From: an uncultured Actinomycetes bacterium | Lineage (GTDB): Bacteria > Actinomycetota > Acidimicrobiia > Acidimicrobiales > Ilumatobacteraceae | Assembly (NCBI GenBank): GCA_937902105.1 | Contig: CALGTP010000285.1 | Span: forward strand, 1 to 37,918 | Direction: 5' to 3' | DNA: 37,918 nt | In this document: piece by piece, positions 1-6,661 of the stretch | Layout of the letters: each line of letters begins with the position of its first letter | Position numbering within the stretch: the stretch's first letter is position 1 | Program-made: the position numbers and the translations under genes | The notes under the pieces: model-generated | What the model was told of the DNA's origin: nothing | What the model saw: only the letters and a program-made list of their open reading frames with translations | Databases searched by the model: none

Positions 1-300
1 GAGGCGGTCACCCGCCTTCTGCCAGGAGCCATGGGTAACGCCATGAGTCCCGTGACCGAGAGTTTTTCTGGCACGGGACTGCTGGAAGAGCCTCAATTCA
101 CCCGTCCAGCGGACTTTAGGGGCTGGGAGGTCCCAGACATCCTCCGCAGCGGTAACCACGCTCAGATCGACCGCTGGCGCCTCGCACAAGCCCTGCACCG
201 CACCCTTGCGCAACGAAATGACCTGATTGAAGCCCGCAAAGGACTTTCAAATGATGAGCTCGCCTTGTTGGAAGAGTTCCCTGCTCTCCCGTATCCTTGA
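1..300 (+). CDS. trmD: tRNA (guanine-N1)-methyltransferase TrmD, C-terminal part
   Basis: The reading frame is open from the first base, so the gene is cut by the window edge. About 99 residues remain. They match the C-terminal domain of TrmD, the SPOUT enzyme that makes m1G37 in tRNAs: a P-G-A-M-G-N segment, then GLLEEPQFTRPADFRGW and VPDILRSGNHAQIDRWR, where the family has its conserved TRP and SGNH-x-x-I-x-x-W-R elements. It is followed 61 bp later by rplS, the usual trmD-rplS order. The first in-window ATG (31) is internal, not a start. Confidence 0.93.
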   Translation, partial: EAVTRLLPGAMGNAMSPVTESFSGTGLLEEPQFTRPADFRGWEVPDILRSGNHAQIDRWRLAQALHRTLAQRNDLIEARKGLSNDELALLEEFPALPYP

Positions 301-361
301 CAAGCCGTGTCTGCGATCTTCAAAGGTCGTATGTCCCCGAAATATCTGAGGAACTCTCGCC

Positions 362-709
362 ATGAAGACCACCGACATAGTTGACCTACAAAACATCCGC
401 ACGGACATTCCAGTGTTCGGACCCGGAGATGAACTCAAGGTTCATGTGCGCGTTGTGGAGAGTGGCAAAGAGCGAATCCAGATTTTCCAAGGCAATGTCA
501 TCGGTCGTCATGGTTCGGGTATTCAAGAGACCTACACCGTTCGTAAATTGAGTTACGGCGTTGGTGTTGAGCGCACATTCCCAGTGCACAGCCCAACAGT
601 GGCCAAGATTGAAGTGATGAAGCGTGGCGATGTTCGTCGCGCCAAGTTGTATTACTTGCGTGACCGCACCGGTAAGGCTGCCAAGGTCCGCGAGAAGCGC
701 GACTTCTGA
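362..709 (+). CDS. rplS: 50S ribosomal protein L19
   Basis: A 115-residue protein, the normal length for bL19, which sits at the 30S-50S interface. Family landmarks are visible: [20 protein letters not shown] near residues 20-39, [13 protein letters not shown], the [14 protein letters not shown] stretch, and a basic tail [20 protein letters not shown]. The ATG lies 61 bp after trmD with no clear terminator between them, so the two are probably co-transcribed. Confidence 0.97.
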   Translation: MKTTDIVDLQNIRTDIPVFGPGDELKVHVRVVESGKERIQIFQGNVIGRHGSGIQETYTVRKLSYGVGVERTFPVHSPTVAKIEVMKRGDVRRAKLYYLRDRTGKAAKVREKRDF

Positions 710-748
710 TTTTATTGGGTCACGAGCCCCCGTCTTGAGTAACACACA

Positions 749-1060
749 TTGAGTACCGAAGATCTCGAAGATTTTGAGGCTGATCGAGAACTCCATCTTG
801 CGCAGGAGTATCAAGACGTAGCGGGAATGTTTCGTTACGCCATTGAAACTGAACGCCGGTTCTACTTGGCCAATACTGTCGAAGTCAACATTAAAGGTGA
901 CAGCGCTCGGCCACTGATCGAAGTGGAGTTGACAGACGCATGGGTCTGGGACATGTACCGCAAGAGCCGATTCGTCCCGAAGGTACGAATCCTCAGTTTC
1001 AAAGACGTCAACGTCGAAGAGTTGCCGCAAGACGACCTGATCGAAATCGACAAGGCCTAG
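749..1060 (+). CDS. DUF2469 family protein
   Basis: A 103-residue acidic protein with a TTG start (S-T-E-D-L-E-D-F). The MSTEDLEDFEADRELHLAQEY opening and the FVPKVRILSFKDVNVEEL end are typical of DUF2469, a family found almost only in Actinobacteria in the rplS/rnhB-to-yraN neighbourhood. Its function is unknown. It follows rplS by 39 bp and precedes yraN, so it looks like part of the same unit. The TTG is the only start that gives the full family N-terminus. Confidence 0.88.
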   Translation: MSTEDLEDFEADRELHLAQEYQDVAGMFRYAIETERRFYLANTVEVNIKGDSARPLIEVELTDAWVWDMYRKSRFVPKVRILSFKDVNVEELPQDDLIEIDKA

Positions 1061-1080
1061 AACTTACTCACAATCAAAGT

Positions 1081-1416
1081 TTGGGAGCGTGGGGAGAAGA
1101 CCTAGCGACCCAATGGTATATCCAGCACGGATATGTCATCGTGCAACGTAATTGGCGTTGCAGCGATGGAGAAATTGACATCATCGCGATGATTGAAAAA
1201 ACGTTGGTGATGTGTGAAGTGAAAACACGTGCCACGGCTGACTTCGGCTCTCCGGCACTGGCCGTTGGTATTGCCAAGCAACAACGTCTGCGCAAGTTGG
1301 CTGGTTTGTGGTTGGCGCAAAATCCGGGAAACCATCACACTATTCGTTTTGATGTGGCTGCTGTCGTAGGACCGCGCGAGGAACCTCTGATTGACATTTT
1401 TGAGGCTGCGTTTTAG
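1081..1416 (+). CDS. YraN/UPF0102 family protein, nuclease-fold
   Basis: About 111 residues from the TTG at 1081 (G-A-W-G-E-D-L-A). The UPF0102 core is present: LGAWGEDLATQWYIQHGY, the NWRCSDGEIDII block with the acidic residues of a PD-(D/E)XK-like site, CEVKTRA with the conserved E-x-K, and IRFDVAAV. The frame stays open upstream to an ATG at 940, but that part overlaps the DUF2469 gene and has no family similarity, so the short start is preferred. No ribosome-binding site is obvious. The stop overlaps the stop of the convergent gene at 1413. The biological role of the family is unknown. Confidence 0.82.
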   Translation: MGAWGEDLATQWYIQHGYVIVQRNWRCSDGEIDIIAMIEKTLVMCEVKTRATADFGSPALAVGIAKQQRLRKLAGLWLAQNPGNHHTIRFDVAAVVGPREEPLIDIFEAAF

Positions 1417-1667
1417 GCGTCAAGTTTTAGTTGTCGGTCCCAGCAGGTGTAGTGCCAGTGGCGACGAAGATCAGGGGCCTCGGCGGGAACCGCCACATTA
1501 TGTCCCATGCCCGCTGGGATCTCTTGATGACAGCCAGGGCAGACATAGGTCTTGAGAGCTTGATAGGGCTGGATCCGCCGTACCTCAACTGGACCGTAGA
1601 GACCATTCCAGATGCCGAGCACGGGCTTCTTGTTGGTTTTTTTCGGAGGCTTCTTGGCACTTGCCAC
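1413..1667 (-). CDS. small actinobacterial zinc-finger-like protein
   Basis: An 84-residue protein with a GTG start, 3 nt after the stop of the 39-codon gene upstream. The basic N-terminus (ASAKKPPKKTNKKP) is followed by TYVCPGCHQEIPAGMGHNV and RRHWHYTCW. The C-x-x-C followed by H-x-x-x-C suggests one bound zinc. Similar short proteins occur across Actinobacteria, sometimes misnamed ATP/GTP-binding protein. No P-loop is visible here, and the function is unknown. Its stop (TAA) overlaps the yraN stop tail to tail. Confidence 0.85.
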   Translation of the reverse strand: MASAKKPPKKTNKKPVLGIWNGLYGPVEVRRIQPYQALKTYVCPGCHQEIPAGMGHNVAVPAEAPDLRRHWHYTCWDRQLKLDA

Positions 1668-1670
1668 AAG

Positions 1671-1790
1671 TCAACCGATGAACGCCCACACGACGAGGGC
1701 TAGTGAAGCGATGGCAGCAGCGATCACAAATAAATAGTCGGCTCGTTTAGCTTGAAATTTCCGATAAGGGTTAAATCCCATAGGACTCAT
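1671..1790 (-). CDS. 39-residue single-pass membrane protein
   Basis: A short gene on the minus strand starting at the ATG at 1790; a second ATG lies three codons in. The product begins MSPMGFNPYRKFQAKRADY, then has one hydrophobic helix (about residues 20-38) ending VVWAFIG and a TGA stop. The G-F-N-P-Y-R-K-F-x-A-K-x-A-D-Y motif followed by a single TM looks like a conserved actinobacterial micro-protein. The next gene starts 3 nt after the stop, which supports translational coupling. Function unknown. Confidence 0.72.
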   Translation of the reverse strand: MSPMGFNPYRKFQAKRADYLFVIAAAIASLALVVWAFIG

Positions 1791-1796
1791 TATCGT
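1791..1796 (+). promoter_or_regulatory. candidate -10 box of the crotonase gene
   Basis: TATCGT ends 7 nt before the ATG at 1804. A CAGGAG ribosome-binding sequence also lies in the spacer, so initiation could be leadered or nearly leaderless. No clear -35 element. Confidence 0.25.
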
Positions 1797-1803
1797 TCAG
1801 GAG

Positions 1804-2619
1804 ATGAGCACAACCTCGGATGCAACTCCAAAGAATTATGAAACCTTGTTAGTCGACCGAGTTGACGGCGTGGTGACGATCACTTTCAACCGACCCAAGA
1901 GCAAGAATGCGGTCAATGGAGCGATGTGGATTGAATTGTTGGAGGTCCTCACTGAGATCCAACACAATGGCGCAGATCGCGTGGTCGTGCTCACGGGTGC
2001 CGCGGGTGAGTTCTGTAGTGGGGCAGACCTCGTGGCAATGGGTGACGGCAAGGGGCGAGCACATTCACATTCTTATTACTCGATGCGCGAAGTCACTGGT
2101 GTGGTGATGGCACTAGCCCGTCTGCCACAGCCGACGATTGCCAAAGTTCGTGGTGTGGCAGTTGGTGTGGGTTGCAATATCGCTTTCGGTTGCGATCTAG
2201 TGGTGGCATCTGAGACTGCGCGCTTTTCACAAATCTTTTCCAAGCGCGGGATGTCACTTGATGGTGGCGGCTCGTGGTTGTTGCCACGGCGCGTGGGCTT
2301 GCATCGCGCTAAAGAGTTGGCATTCTTTGCCGACATCATCAGCGCTGCCGAAGCTGATCGCCTTGGGCTCGTGAACCGCGTCTTGCCCGACACTGAAGTT
2401 GATGCCTTTGTTGCTGACTGGGCGCAGCGCTTATTGGCGTTGCCGCCCATTGCTCTGGCTCAGTCGAAGCGACTATTGAACAACTCCATGAATGTCACTC
2501 TGGAAGAGGCTCTAGACGATGAAGGTGTGGCGCAGACTGTCAACTTCAGCACCAAGGACACCCCCGAGGCCATTGCCGCCTGGATTGAAAAGCGCAATCC
2601 CGTATTCAAGGGTCGCTGA
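1804..2619 (+). CDS. enoyl-CoA hydratase/isomerase (crotonase) family protein
   Basis: A 271-residue crotonase-fold protein starting at ATG with CAGGAG directly upstream. The oxyanion-hole segments are present: GAAGEFCSGADL (about 66-76) and RGVAVGVGCNIAFGCDL (117-132). The two glutamates that hydrate enoyl-CoA in classical crotonase are replaced, by Asn125 and Phe145. An Asp (153, in SLDGGGSWLLPRR) sits where PaaG-type isomerases keep their catalytic Asp. An enoyl-CoA isomerase or another crotonase reaction is therefore more likely than simple hydration; the substrate is unknown. It stands apart from other fatty-acid genes; a thiolase lies 20 kb away. Confidence 0.88.
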   Translation: MSTTSDATPKNYETLLVDRVDGVVTITFNRPKSKNAVNGAMWIELLEVLTEIQHNGADRVVVLTGAAGEFCSGADLVAMGDGKGRAHSHSYYSMREVTGVVMALARLPQPTIAKVRGVAVGVGCNIAFGCDLVVASETARFSQIFSKRGMSLDGGGSWLLPRRVGLHRAKELAFFADIISAAEADRLGLVNRVLPDTEVDAFVADWAQRLLALPPIALAQSKRLLNNSMNVTLEEALDDEGVAQTVNFSTKDTPEAIAAWIEKRNPVFKGR

Positions 2620-2643
2620 CCTAGTTTGAGGCTCACGGTTCAC

Positions 2644-2649
2644 TAGTTT
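2644..2649 (+). promoter_or_regulatory. candidate -10 box before 2658
   Basis: TAGTTT with an 8-nt spacer to the GTG at 2658. There is no convincing ribosome-binding site, which fits leaderless initiation. Confidence 0.22.
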
Positions 2650-2657
2650 GGTGAGCA

Positions 2658-3404
2658 GTGCGTACACCCACGATAACTCCTTTCTTTTTTCGTCGATTGC
2701 TCAAGGGGGTTGTCGGTGCTTTGCTCCTCGTTGCTTGTGGCGTTGTGCTGTCAAAGGGTTCTGATGTTGTTAACGCATCCGTGCCGCCGACCACGACACT
2801 CGTGGATGAGATTGACGAGCAAGGAACTGGCGGTGGAGTCACTGATGTCACTGGCTCGGTGCCCGTGGCAGCCAACACGGTTCCCCCGAGTTGTTTCACG
2901 CCGACCCCAGTGCAGGCGACTTTTATCGGCCGCTTATCGGCTGCTGACAGTCAAACAGCACGCTTTGATATTGCGCAGATCCGCGGTGGATCACTGGATG
3001 GTTACGCAGTAGCCACTCTCGTTGACGTGCAGTATCAACAAGATGTGCGTTTTCTCACGTTGGACGAGAATTACATCGTGGCAGTGGGCATTGATCAAAC
3101 ATCAGGATTGTTGTATTCAAAAATTCGTGATCCTGAACCGTTGTACAGCGGTAGTCAGGTGGTCGGTCTGAACTCTGCTGTGACATGTCCAGAAGTTGAA
3201 GATGCAGTGCGCACTTTGACAATGGATGGGCGATCAGTTGAAAGCGGAGTACTGGCGCCGCTCAAAAATGCCAAAGGAAGACTTGGGCGAGCAATTTTGC
3301 TGCCGTTTTTATGGGTTTTTGGTGGCTTACTTGCTCTCGCCACATTGCGCGCTTTTGTGGTCACTGTTATGCGTTCGGGTAAGCGAGCTTGGAATGGCGA
3401 GTAA
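2658..3404 (+). CDS. hypothetical two-TM secreted-domain protein
   Basis: A 248-residue protein with a GTG start. A basic N-terminus and one hydrophobic helix (about residues 14-33, LLKGVVGALLLVACGVVL) are followed by a Thr/Pro-rich stretch, an extracytoplasmic domain of about 150 residues and a second hydrophobic helix near 212-235 (ILLPFLWVFGGLLALATL) before a short basic tail. I do not recognise the family. The topology suggests the central domain lies outside the membrane. Its stop abuts the stop of rpe on the other strand with no visible terminator. Confidence 0.72.
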   Translation: MRTPTITPFFFRRLLKGVVGALLLVACGVVLSKGSDVVNASVPPTTTLVDEIDEQGTGGGVTDVTGSVPVAANTVPPSCFTPTPVQATFIGRLSAADSQTARFDIAQIRGGSLDGYAVATLVDVQYQQDVRFLTLDENYIVAVGIDQTSGLLYSKIRDPEPLYSGSQVVGLNSAVTCPEVEDAVRTLTMDGRSVESGVLAPLKNAKGRLGRAILLPFLWVFGGLLALATLRAFVVTVMRSGKRAWNGE

Positions 3405-4094
3405 CTAGATTTTGGCGCGAGCGTCCGTGGCTTTGGCACGCAGATCGCTCACAGCAAACTTCAGACCTTCGCTGTAGCGGAATAGGGCCGTACCTGCAAT
3501 CAAAACATTGGCGCCAGCAGCAGCGGCTCCTTCAATCGTTGACGGACCAATACCACCATCAACTTCGATATTCACTTGATCGGCTAAACCACGACGTTCA
3601 ATAAGTGCCTTGAGTTCTCTAATTTTTGGTTCCATGGAGGCGATATACGATTGCCCGCCGAAGCCTGGGTTAACGGTCATGATCAGCACCATGTCAACGA
3701 GATCAAGGACATGTTCGATCGCGCTAATGGGAGTATGTGGATTGAGGGCCACCGCAGCATTGGCGCCCATGGAGTTGATGTTGCCGAGTGTGCGATGGAG
3801 ATGTGGACAGGCCTCGGCGTGGACGATCAGGCGGCTGCAACCTGCTTCGACATAGCGCGCTGCTAAGACATCGGGCGTGAGGACCATCAGGTGAGCCTCG
3901 AAGGGTTTGGTGGTGTACTGACGGGCCGAGGCGATGACGTCGGGGCCAAAGGTCAGATTCGGGACGAATTGTCCGTCCATAACGTCCCACTGGAAGAGGT
4001 CGACGCCAGCCGCATCAAGGGCTTCGACCTCGGCTCCAAGTTTGGAGAAGTCGCACGGCAAGACAGATGGGGAGATCAGAATCGGTAAGGACAC
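3405..4094 (-). CDS. rpe: ribulose-phosphate 3-epimerase
   Basis: A 229-residue TIM-barrel enzyme interconverting ribulose 5-phosphate and xylulose 5-phosphate in the pentose phosphate pathway. Family blocks in order: ISPSVLPCDFSKLGAEVEAL, FQWDVMDGQFVPNLTFGPDV (metal-binding Asp), FEAHLMV, the MTVNPGFGGQSY loop, and NIEVDGGIGPSTI with the second catalytic Asp. GTG start at 4094. It is transcribed divergently from the methyltransferase gene at 4130, with only 35 bp between the start codons. Confidence 0.96.
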   Translation of the reverse strand: MSLPILISPSVLPCDFSKLGAEVEALDAAGVDLFQWDVMDGQFVPNLTFGPDVIASARQYTTKPFEAHLMVLTPDVLAARYVEAGCSRLIVHAEACPHLHRTLGNINSMGANAAVALNPHTPISAIEHVLDLVDMVLIMTVNPGFGGQSYIASMEPKIRELKALIERRGLADQVNIEVDGGIGPSTIEGAAAAGANVLIAGTALFRYSEGLKFAVSDLRAKATDARAKI

Positions 4095-4100
4095 ACCATC

Positions 4101-4106
4101 ACGCTA
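4101..4106 (-). promoter_or_regulatory. candidate -10 box of rpe
   Basis: TAGCGT on the minus strand, 6 nt before the GTG at 4094. No ribosome-binding site lies between, so the rpe transcript is probably leaderless. Confidence 0.35.
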
Positions 4107-4114
4107 GTCGGCTC

Positions 4115-4120
4115 TAGCCT
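4115..4120 (+). promoter_or_regulatory. candidate -10 box of the rRNA methyltransferase gene
   Basis: TAGCCT with a 9-nt spacer to the ATG at 4130. It lies back to back with the rpe -10 box at 4101-4106, so each promoter's -35 region would fall in or beyond the other gene's 5' end. Confidence 0.3.
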
Positions 4121-4129
4121 GCGTAGGGT

Positions 4130-5374
4130 ATGAAACAGCGAATCAACCGTCACGGAGCGGCTCGTCCGACGCCCAATGTCATGGTTTCGGTGCGTGTTGA
4201 CAAGGTTGTGGCCGAGGGCGATGGTTTTGGACGTCTCGAGGATGGACGAGTTATTTTTGTCGAAGGCGGCCTCCCTGGTGAGTTGGTGTTGGCGCGTATC
4301 GTTAAGCAGTCCAAGGATTACGCCCGTGCGGTCGCTGTCGAAATTCTTGAACCTAGTGCTCAACGAGTTGTGCCACCCTGTGAGTATGTGGCTAAAGGTT
4401 GTGGGGGATGCGACTTACAACATGCGTCAATTGATCTGCAGCGTCAGATCAAGTTGGACATCGTGCGTGAGTCGTTGACGCGTTTAGGAAAAATGACGGC
4501 CCCAGATATTCGATTGTTCGCCTCGGGGGAACTTCCCATGACTGGGGCACGCACCACTCTTCGTGTGGCCGCCACACCGAGTGGGTCTGTGGGTTTTCGT
4601 CAGCGGCAGAGTCACCTAGTCGTTAACGTTGAGCATTGCTTAGTGGCTCATCCATCCTTGAATGCATTGTTGCCAACAGTGCATCTTGAAGGCGCTGAAG
4701 AAGCGGTTTTGCGTGTCGGAGTTTCATCAGCCGAGCGTCTGGCATGGTCTGAGCCGGCAGACTCGCTATCGGGTCTGCCAGACGATGTTCGCCTCGATTC
4801 ACTAGCGATTGTTCATGAAGTAGTTGCCGGTCATGTTTTTCAAATTTCGGCAAGCTCCTTTTTCCAATCGTCACCGCAAGCTGCCGAAGCCTTAGTTGAT
4901 GCGACGCGACGCGCCCTCGGTGATTCGGCACTGTGGACCGCTGGTCCAGTTGTCGATGCCTACAGCGGTGTGGGACTTTTTGCGGCCACAGTGTTTCCGA
5001 GTGATCGCCATGTCATTGCTATTGAATCAAACCCTGCGGCCTGCTCGGATGCGCGCCTGAACTTGGCTGGACGCGATGTTGAAATTATGCACCAACCAGT
5101 CGAGGAGTGGGCCCCCGTTGCGGCAGCAGTGGTCGTGGCCGATCCGGCCCGCGACGGATTGCGTGCTAGTGGTGTTGAGGTTCTCGTCGCCACACAAGCC
5201 TCGGTGATTGTGCTTATTTCATGTGATCCAGCATCTTTGGGTCGAGACGCACGATTGTTGCGAGACAAGGGATATGTCTTGGAATACAGCGAAGTCTTAG
5301 ATGTATTCCCACATACTCACCATGTTGAAGTTGTGAGTCGTTTCGTACGAGATGAAATAATGGGCAACGCATGA
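4130..5374 (+). CDS. TRAM-domain [4Fe-4S] RNA (uracil-5-)-methyltransferase
   Basis: A 414-residue TrmA/RumA (RlmD)-family SAM-dependent enzyme expected to make m5U in RNA, probably 23S rRNA. An N-terminal TRAM domain (about 14-70) precedes the iron-sulfur cysteines Cys84, Cys91, Cys94 (PPCEYVAKGCGGCDLQH) and Cys170 (VNVEHC). The SAM motif DAYSGVGLFA is at 276-285, VADPARDGL near 337-344, the nucleophile Cys365 in LISCDPASL, and the general base Glu400 in FPHTHHVE. All catalytic residues look intact. Its end overlaps psuG by 4 nt (ATGA), so the two are translationally coupled. Confidence 0.93.
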   Translation: MKQRINRHGAARPTPNVMVSVRVDKVVAEGDGFGRLEDGRVIFVEGGLPGELVLARIVKQSKDYARAVAVEILEPSAQRVVPPCEYVAKGCGGCDLQHASIDLQRQIKLDIVRESLTRLGKMTAPDIRLFASGELPMTGARTTLRVAATPSGSVGFRQRQSHLVVNVEHCLVAHPSLNALLPTVHLEGAEEAVLRVGVSSAERLAWSEPADSLSGLPDDVRLDSLAIVHEVVAGHVFQISASSFFQSSPQAAEALVDATRRALGDSALWTAGPVVDAYSGVGLFAATVFPSDRHVIAIESNPAACSDARLNLAGRDVEIMHQPVEEWAPVAAAVVVADPARDGLRASGVEVLVATQASVIVLISCDPASLGRDARLLRDKGYVLEYSEVLDVFPHTHHVEVVSRFVRDEIMGNA

Positions 5375-6276
5375 CACCCGTACTTTCACACGAAGTAGCC
5401 GAGGCGCTGGCTCAGAGACGTCCAGTTGTGGCCCTTGAATCAACTATTTTTTCGCACCTTGGTTTGCCGTCGCCAGCTAATGCGCAAGCGTTGCAGCAAT
5501 GCCTCGCGGCCATTCGCCTGGCGGGGTGTGTTCCAGCGGTGACGGCTGTGATTGATGGTGTCGTGCGCTTAGGCATTGAGGAATCGGAACATCAGAGAAT
5601 TTTAGGGGCAGCGCGCAAAGTTGCAGAACGCGATATTGCCGTGGCGGTGGCACAGCGATGGGATTTTGGCGCAACCACGGTTTCGGCTGCAGTTGCTATT
5701 GCGGCAAGTGGGGGAGTGAGCGTTTTTGCCACTGGTGGAATTGGTGGCGTGCATCGTGGATCGGAACTCACCGGTGACATATCGGCAGACTTAGATGCCA
5801 TAGCGCATTATCCAGTTGTCACTGTCTCGGCTGGAGCGAAAGCATTTTTAGATCTACCGCGCACTCTCGAATACTTTGAAACAATTGGTGTGCCAGTTCT
5901 CGGTTGGCAACATGATTGGTTCCCGGCTTTTTATACGCGCTCATCCGGGATAAAAATTCCTCATCGCGTTGAGGGTGCTGATGAAGTTGCAAAGATTTTG
6001 GCGAATCGTTCGCGTCCGAATACTGGCGTTCTCCTCACTGTGCCGATTCCCATAGAGGCCGAACTAGATGCAACTGATCTTGATCACGTTTTAGCGCAGG
6101 CACTGAGTGATTGTGATGCGGCGGGTATTCGTGGTGCTGGCGTCACTCCGTTTGTTTTAGGGAGAATCGGACAAGCCACCGATGGTAAAAGTGTCCCCGC
6201 GAATCTGGCTTTGGCGCAAAACAACGCTCGTGTGGCGGCATTAGTAGCTGTGGCAATGTGTCGCCTGGACCACTAA
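5371..6276 (+). CDS. psuG: pseudouridine-5'-phosphate glycosidase
   Basis: A 301-residue enzyme that reversibly cleaves pseudouridine 5'-phosphate to uracil and ribose 5-phosphate. It aligns along its length with PsuG: VVALESTIFSHLGLPSPAN (Glu23, equivalent of E. coli Glu31), FATGGIGGVHRGSELTGDISADL, VSAGAKAFLDL (Lys157, the Schiff-base Lys), GVTPFVLGRI and an NNARVAA block near the end. It overlaps the upstream rRNA methyltransferase by ATGA. The kinase PsuK, which normally supplies its substrate, is not adjacent. Confidence 0.95.
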   Translation: MTPVLSHEVAEALAQRRPVVALESTIFSHLGLPSPANAQALQQCLAAIRLAGCVPAVTAVIDGVVRLGIEESEHQRILGAARKVAERDIAVAVAQRWDFGATTVSAAVAIAASGGVSVFATGGIGGVHRGSELTGDISADLDAIAHYPVVTVSAGAKAFLDLPRTLEYFETIGVPVLGWQHDWFPAFYTRSSGIKIPHRVEGADEVAKILANRSRPNTGVLLTVPIPIEAELDATDLDHVLAQALSDCDAAGIRGAGVTPFVLGRIGQATDGKSVPANLALAQNNARVAALVAVAMCRLDH

Positions 6277-6304
6277 GGGGTATCGCAAACTAGCTGCTGA
6301 AGAA

Positions 6305-6380
6305 TGGTGCACCCCCTGGGGATCGAACCCAGGACCAATGGATTAAGAGTCCACTGCTCTGCCAGCTGAGCTAGAGGTGC
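6305..6380 (-). tRNA. tRNA-Lys (CTT)
   Basis: A cloverleaf on the minus strand: acceptor GCACCTC pairs with GGGGTGC (one G-T), D-arm GCTCAGCTGGCAGAGC, anticodon loop CTCTTAA giving CTT, T-arm CTGGG-TTCGATC-CCCAG, discriminator A. A CCA end is encoded at 6305-6307, unlike the other tRNAs in this window. Confidence 0.96.
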
Positions 6381-6460
6381 ATAACGCGAAGTACCAGTGT
6401 AGATGCCTCGCGGCACCTACCTAGGTATCCGTCAAAACTGCCCGGACTTCGTATGTTTTG

Positions 6461-6535
6461 GGTGAACGAGGGGTCTCGAACCCCCGGCCTTCAGTACCAC
6501 AAACTGACGCTCTAACCAACTGAGCTACGCCCACC
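6461..6535 (-). tRNA. tRNA-His (GTG)
   Basis: A minus-strand cloverleaf with acceptor GTGGGCG/CGTTCAC, anticodon loop TTGTGGT (anticodon GTG) and T-loop TTCGAGA. An extra G at position -1 (complement of 6535) faces C73, the His-tRNA identity element. CCA is not encoded. Confidence 0.95.
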
Positions 6536-6661
6536 ATGTGAGCCCCTATTCTGCCATATCACTGCGGGTTTCGCACCTTTATTTTCGGCTCGCTGTGAGG
6601 GTGCGTCGGGCGCTGTCAATCTGCTGTTAGGGTGTAATCAACCTTAAAGGGGTGTTTAACC

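Noticed and set aside
386-1030. Long minus-strand frame of 214 codons opposite rplS and DUF2469
   Set aside because: Lies wholly opposite two well-supported genes and resembles no family.
940-1080. ATG at 940 as the yraN start
   Set aside because: Adds 47 residues overlapping the DUF2469 gene with no family similarity.
6613-6638. A promoter CTGTCA/TGTAAT before the HemL-like gene
   Set aside because: Spacing between the boxes is only 14 bp, too short for a sigma-70 promoter.
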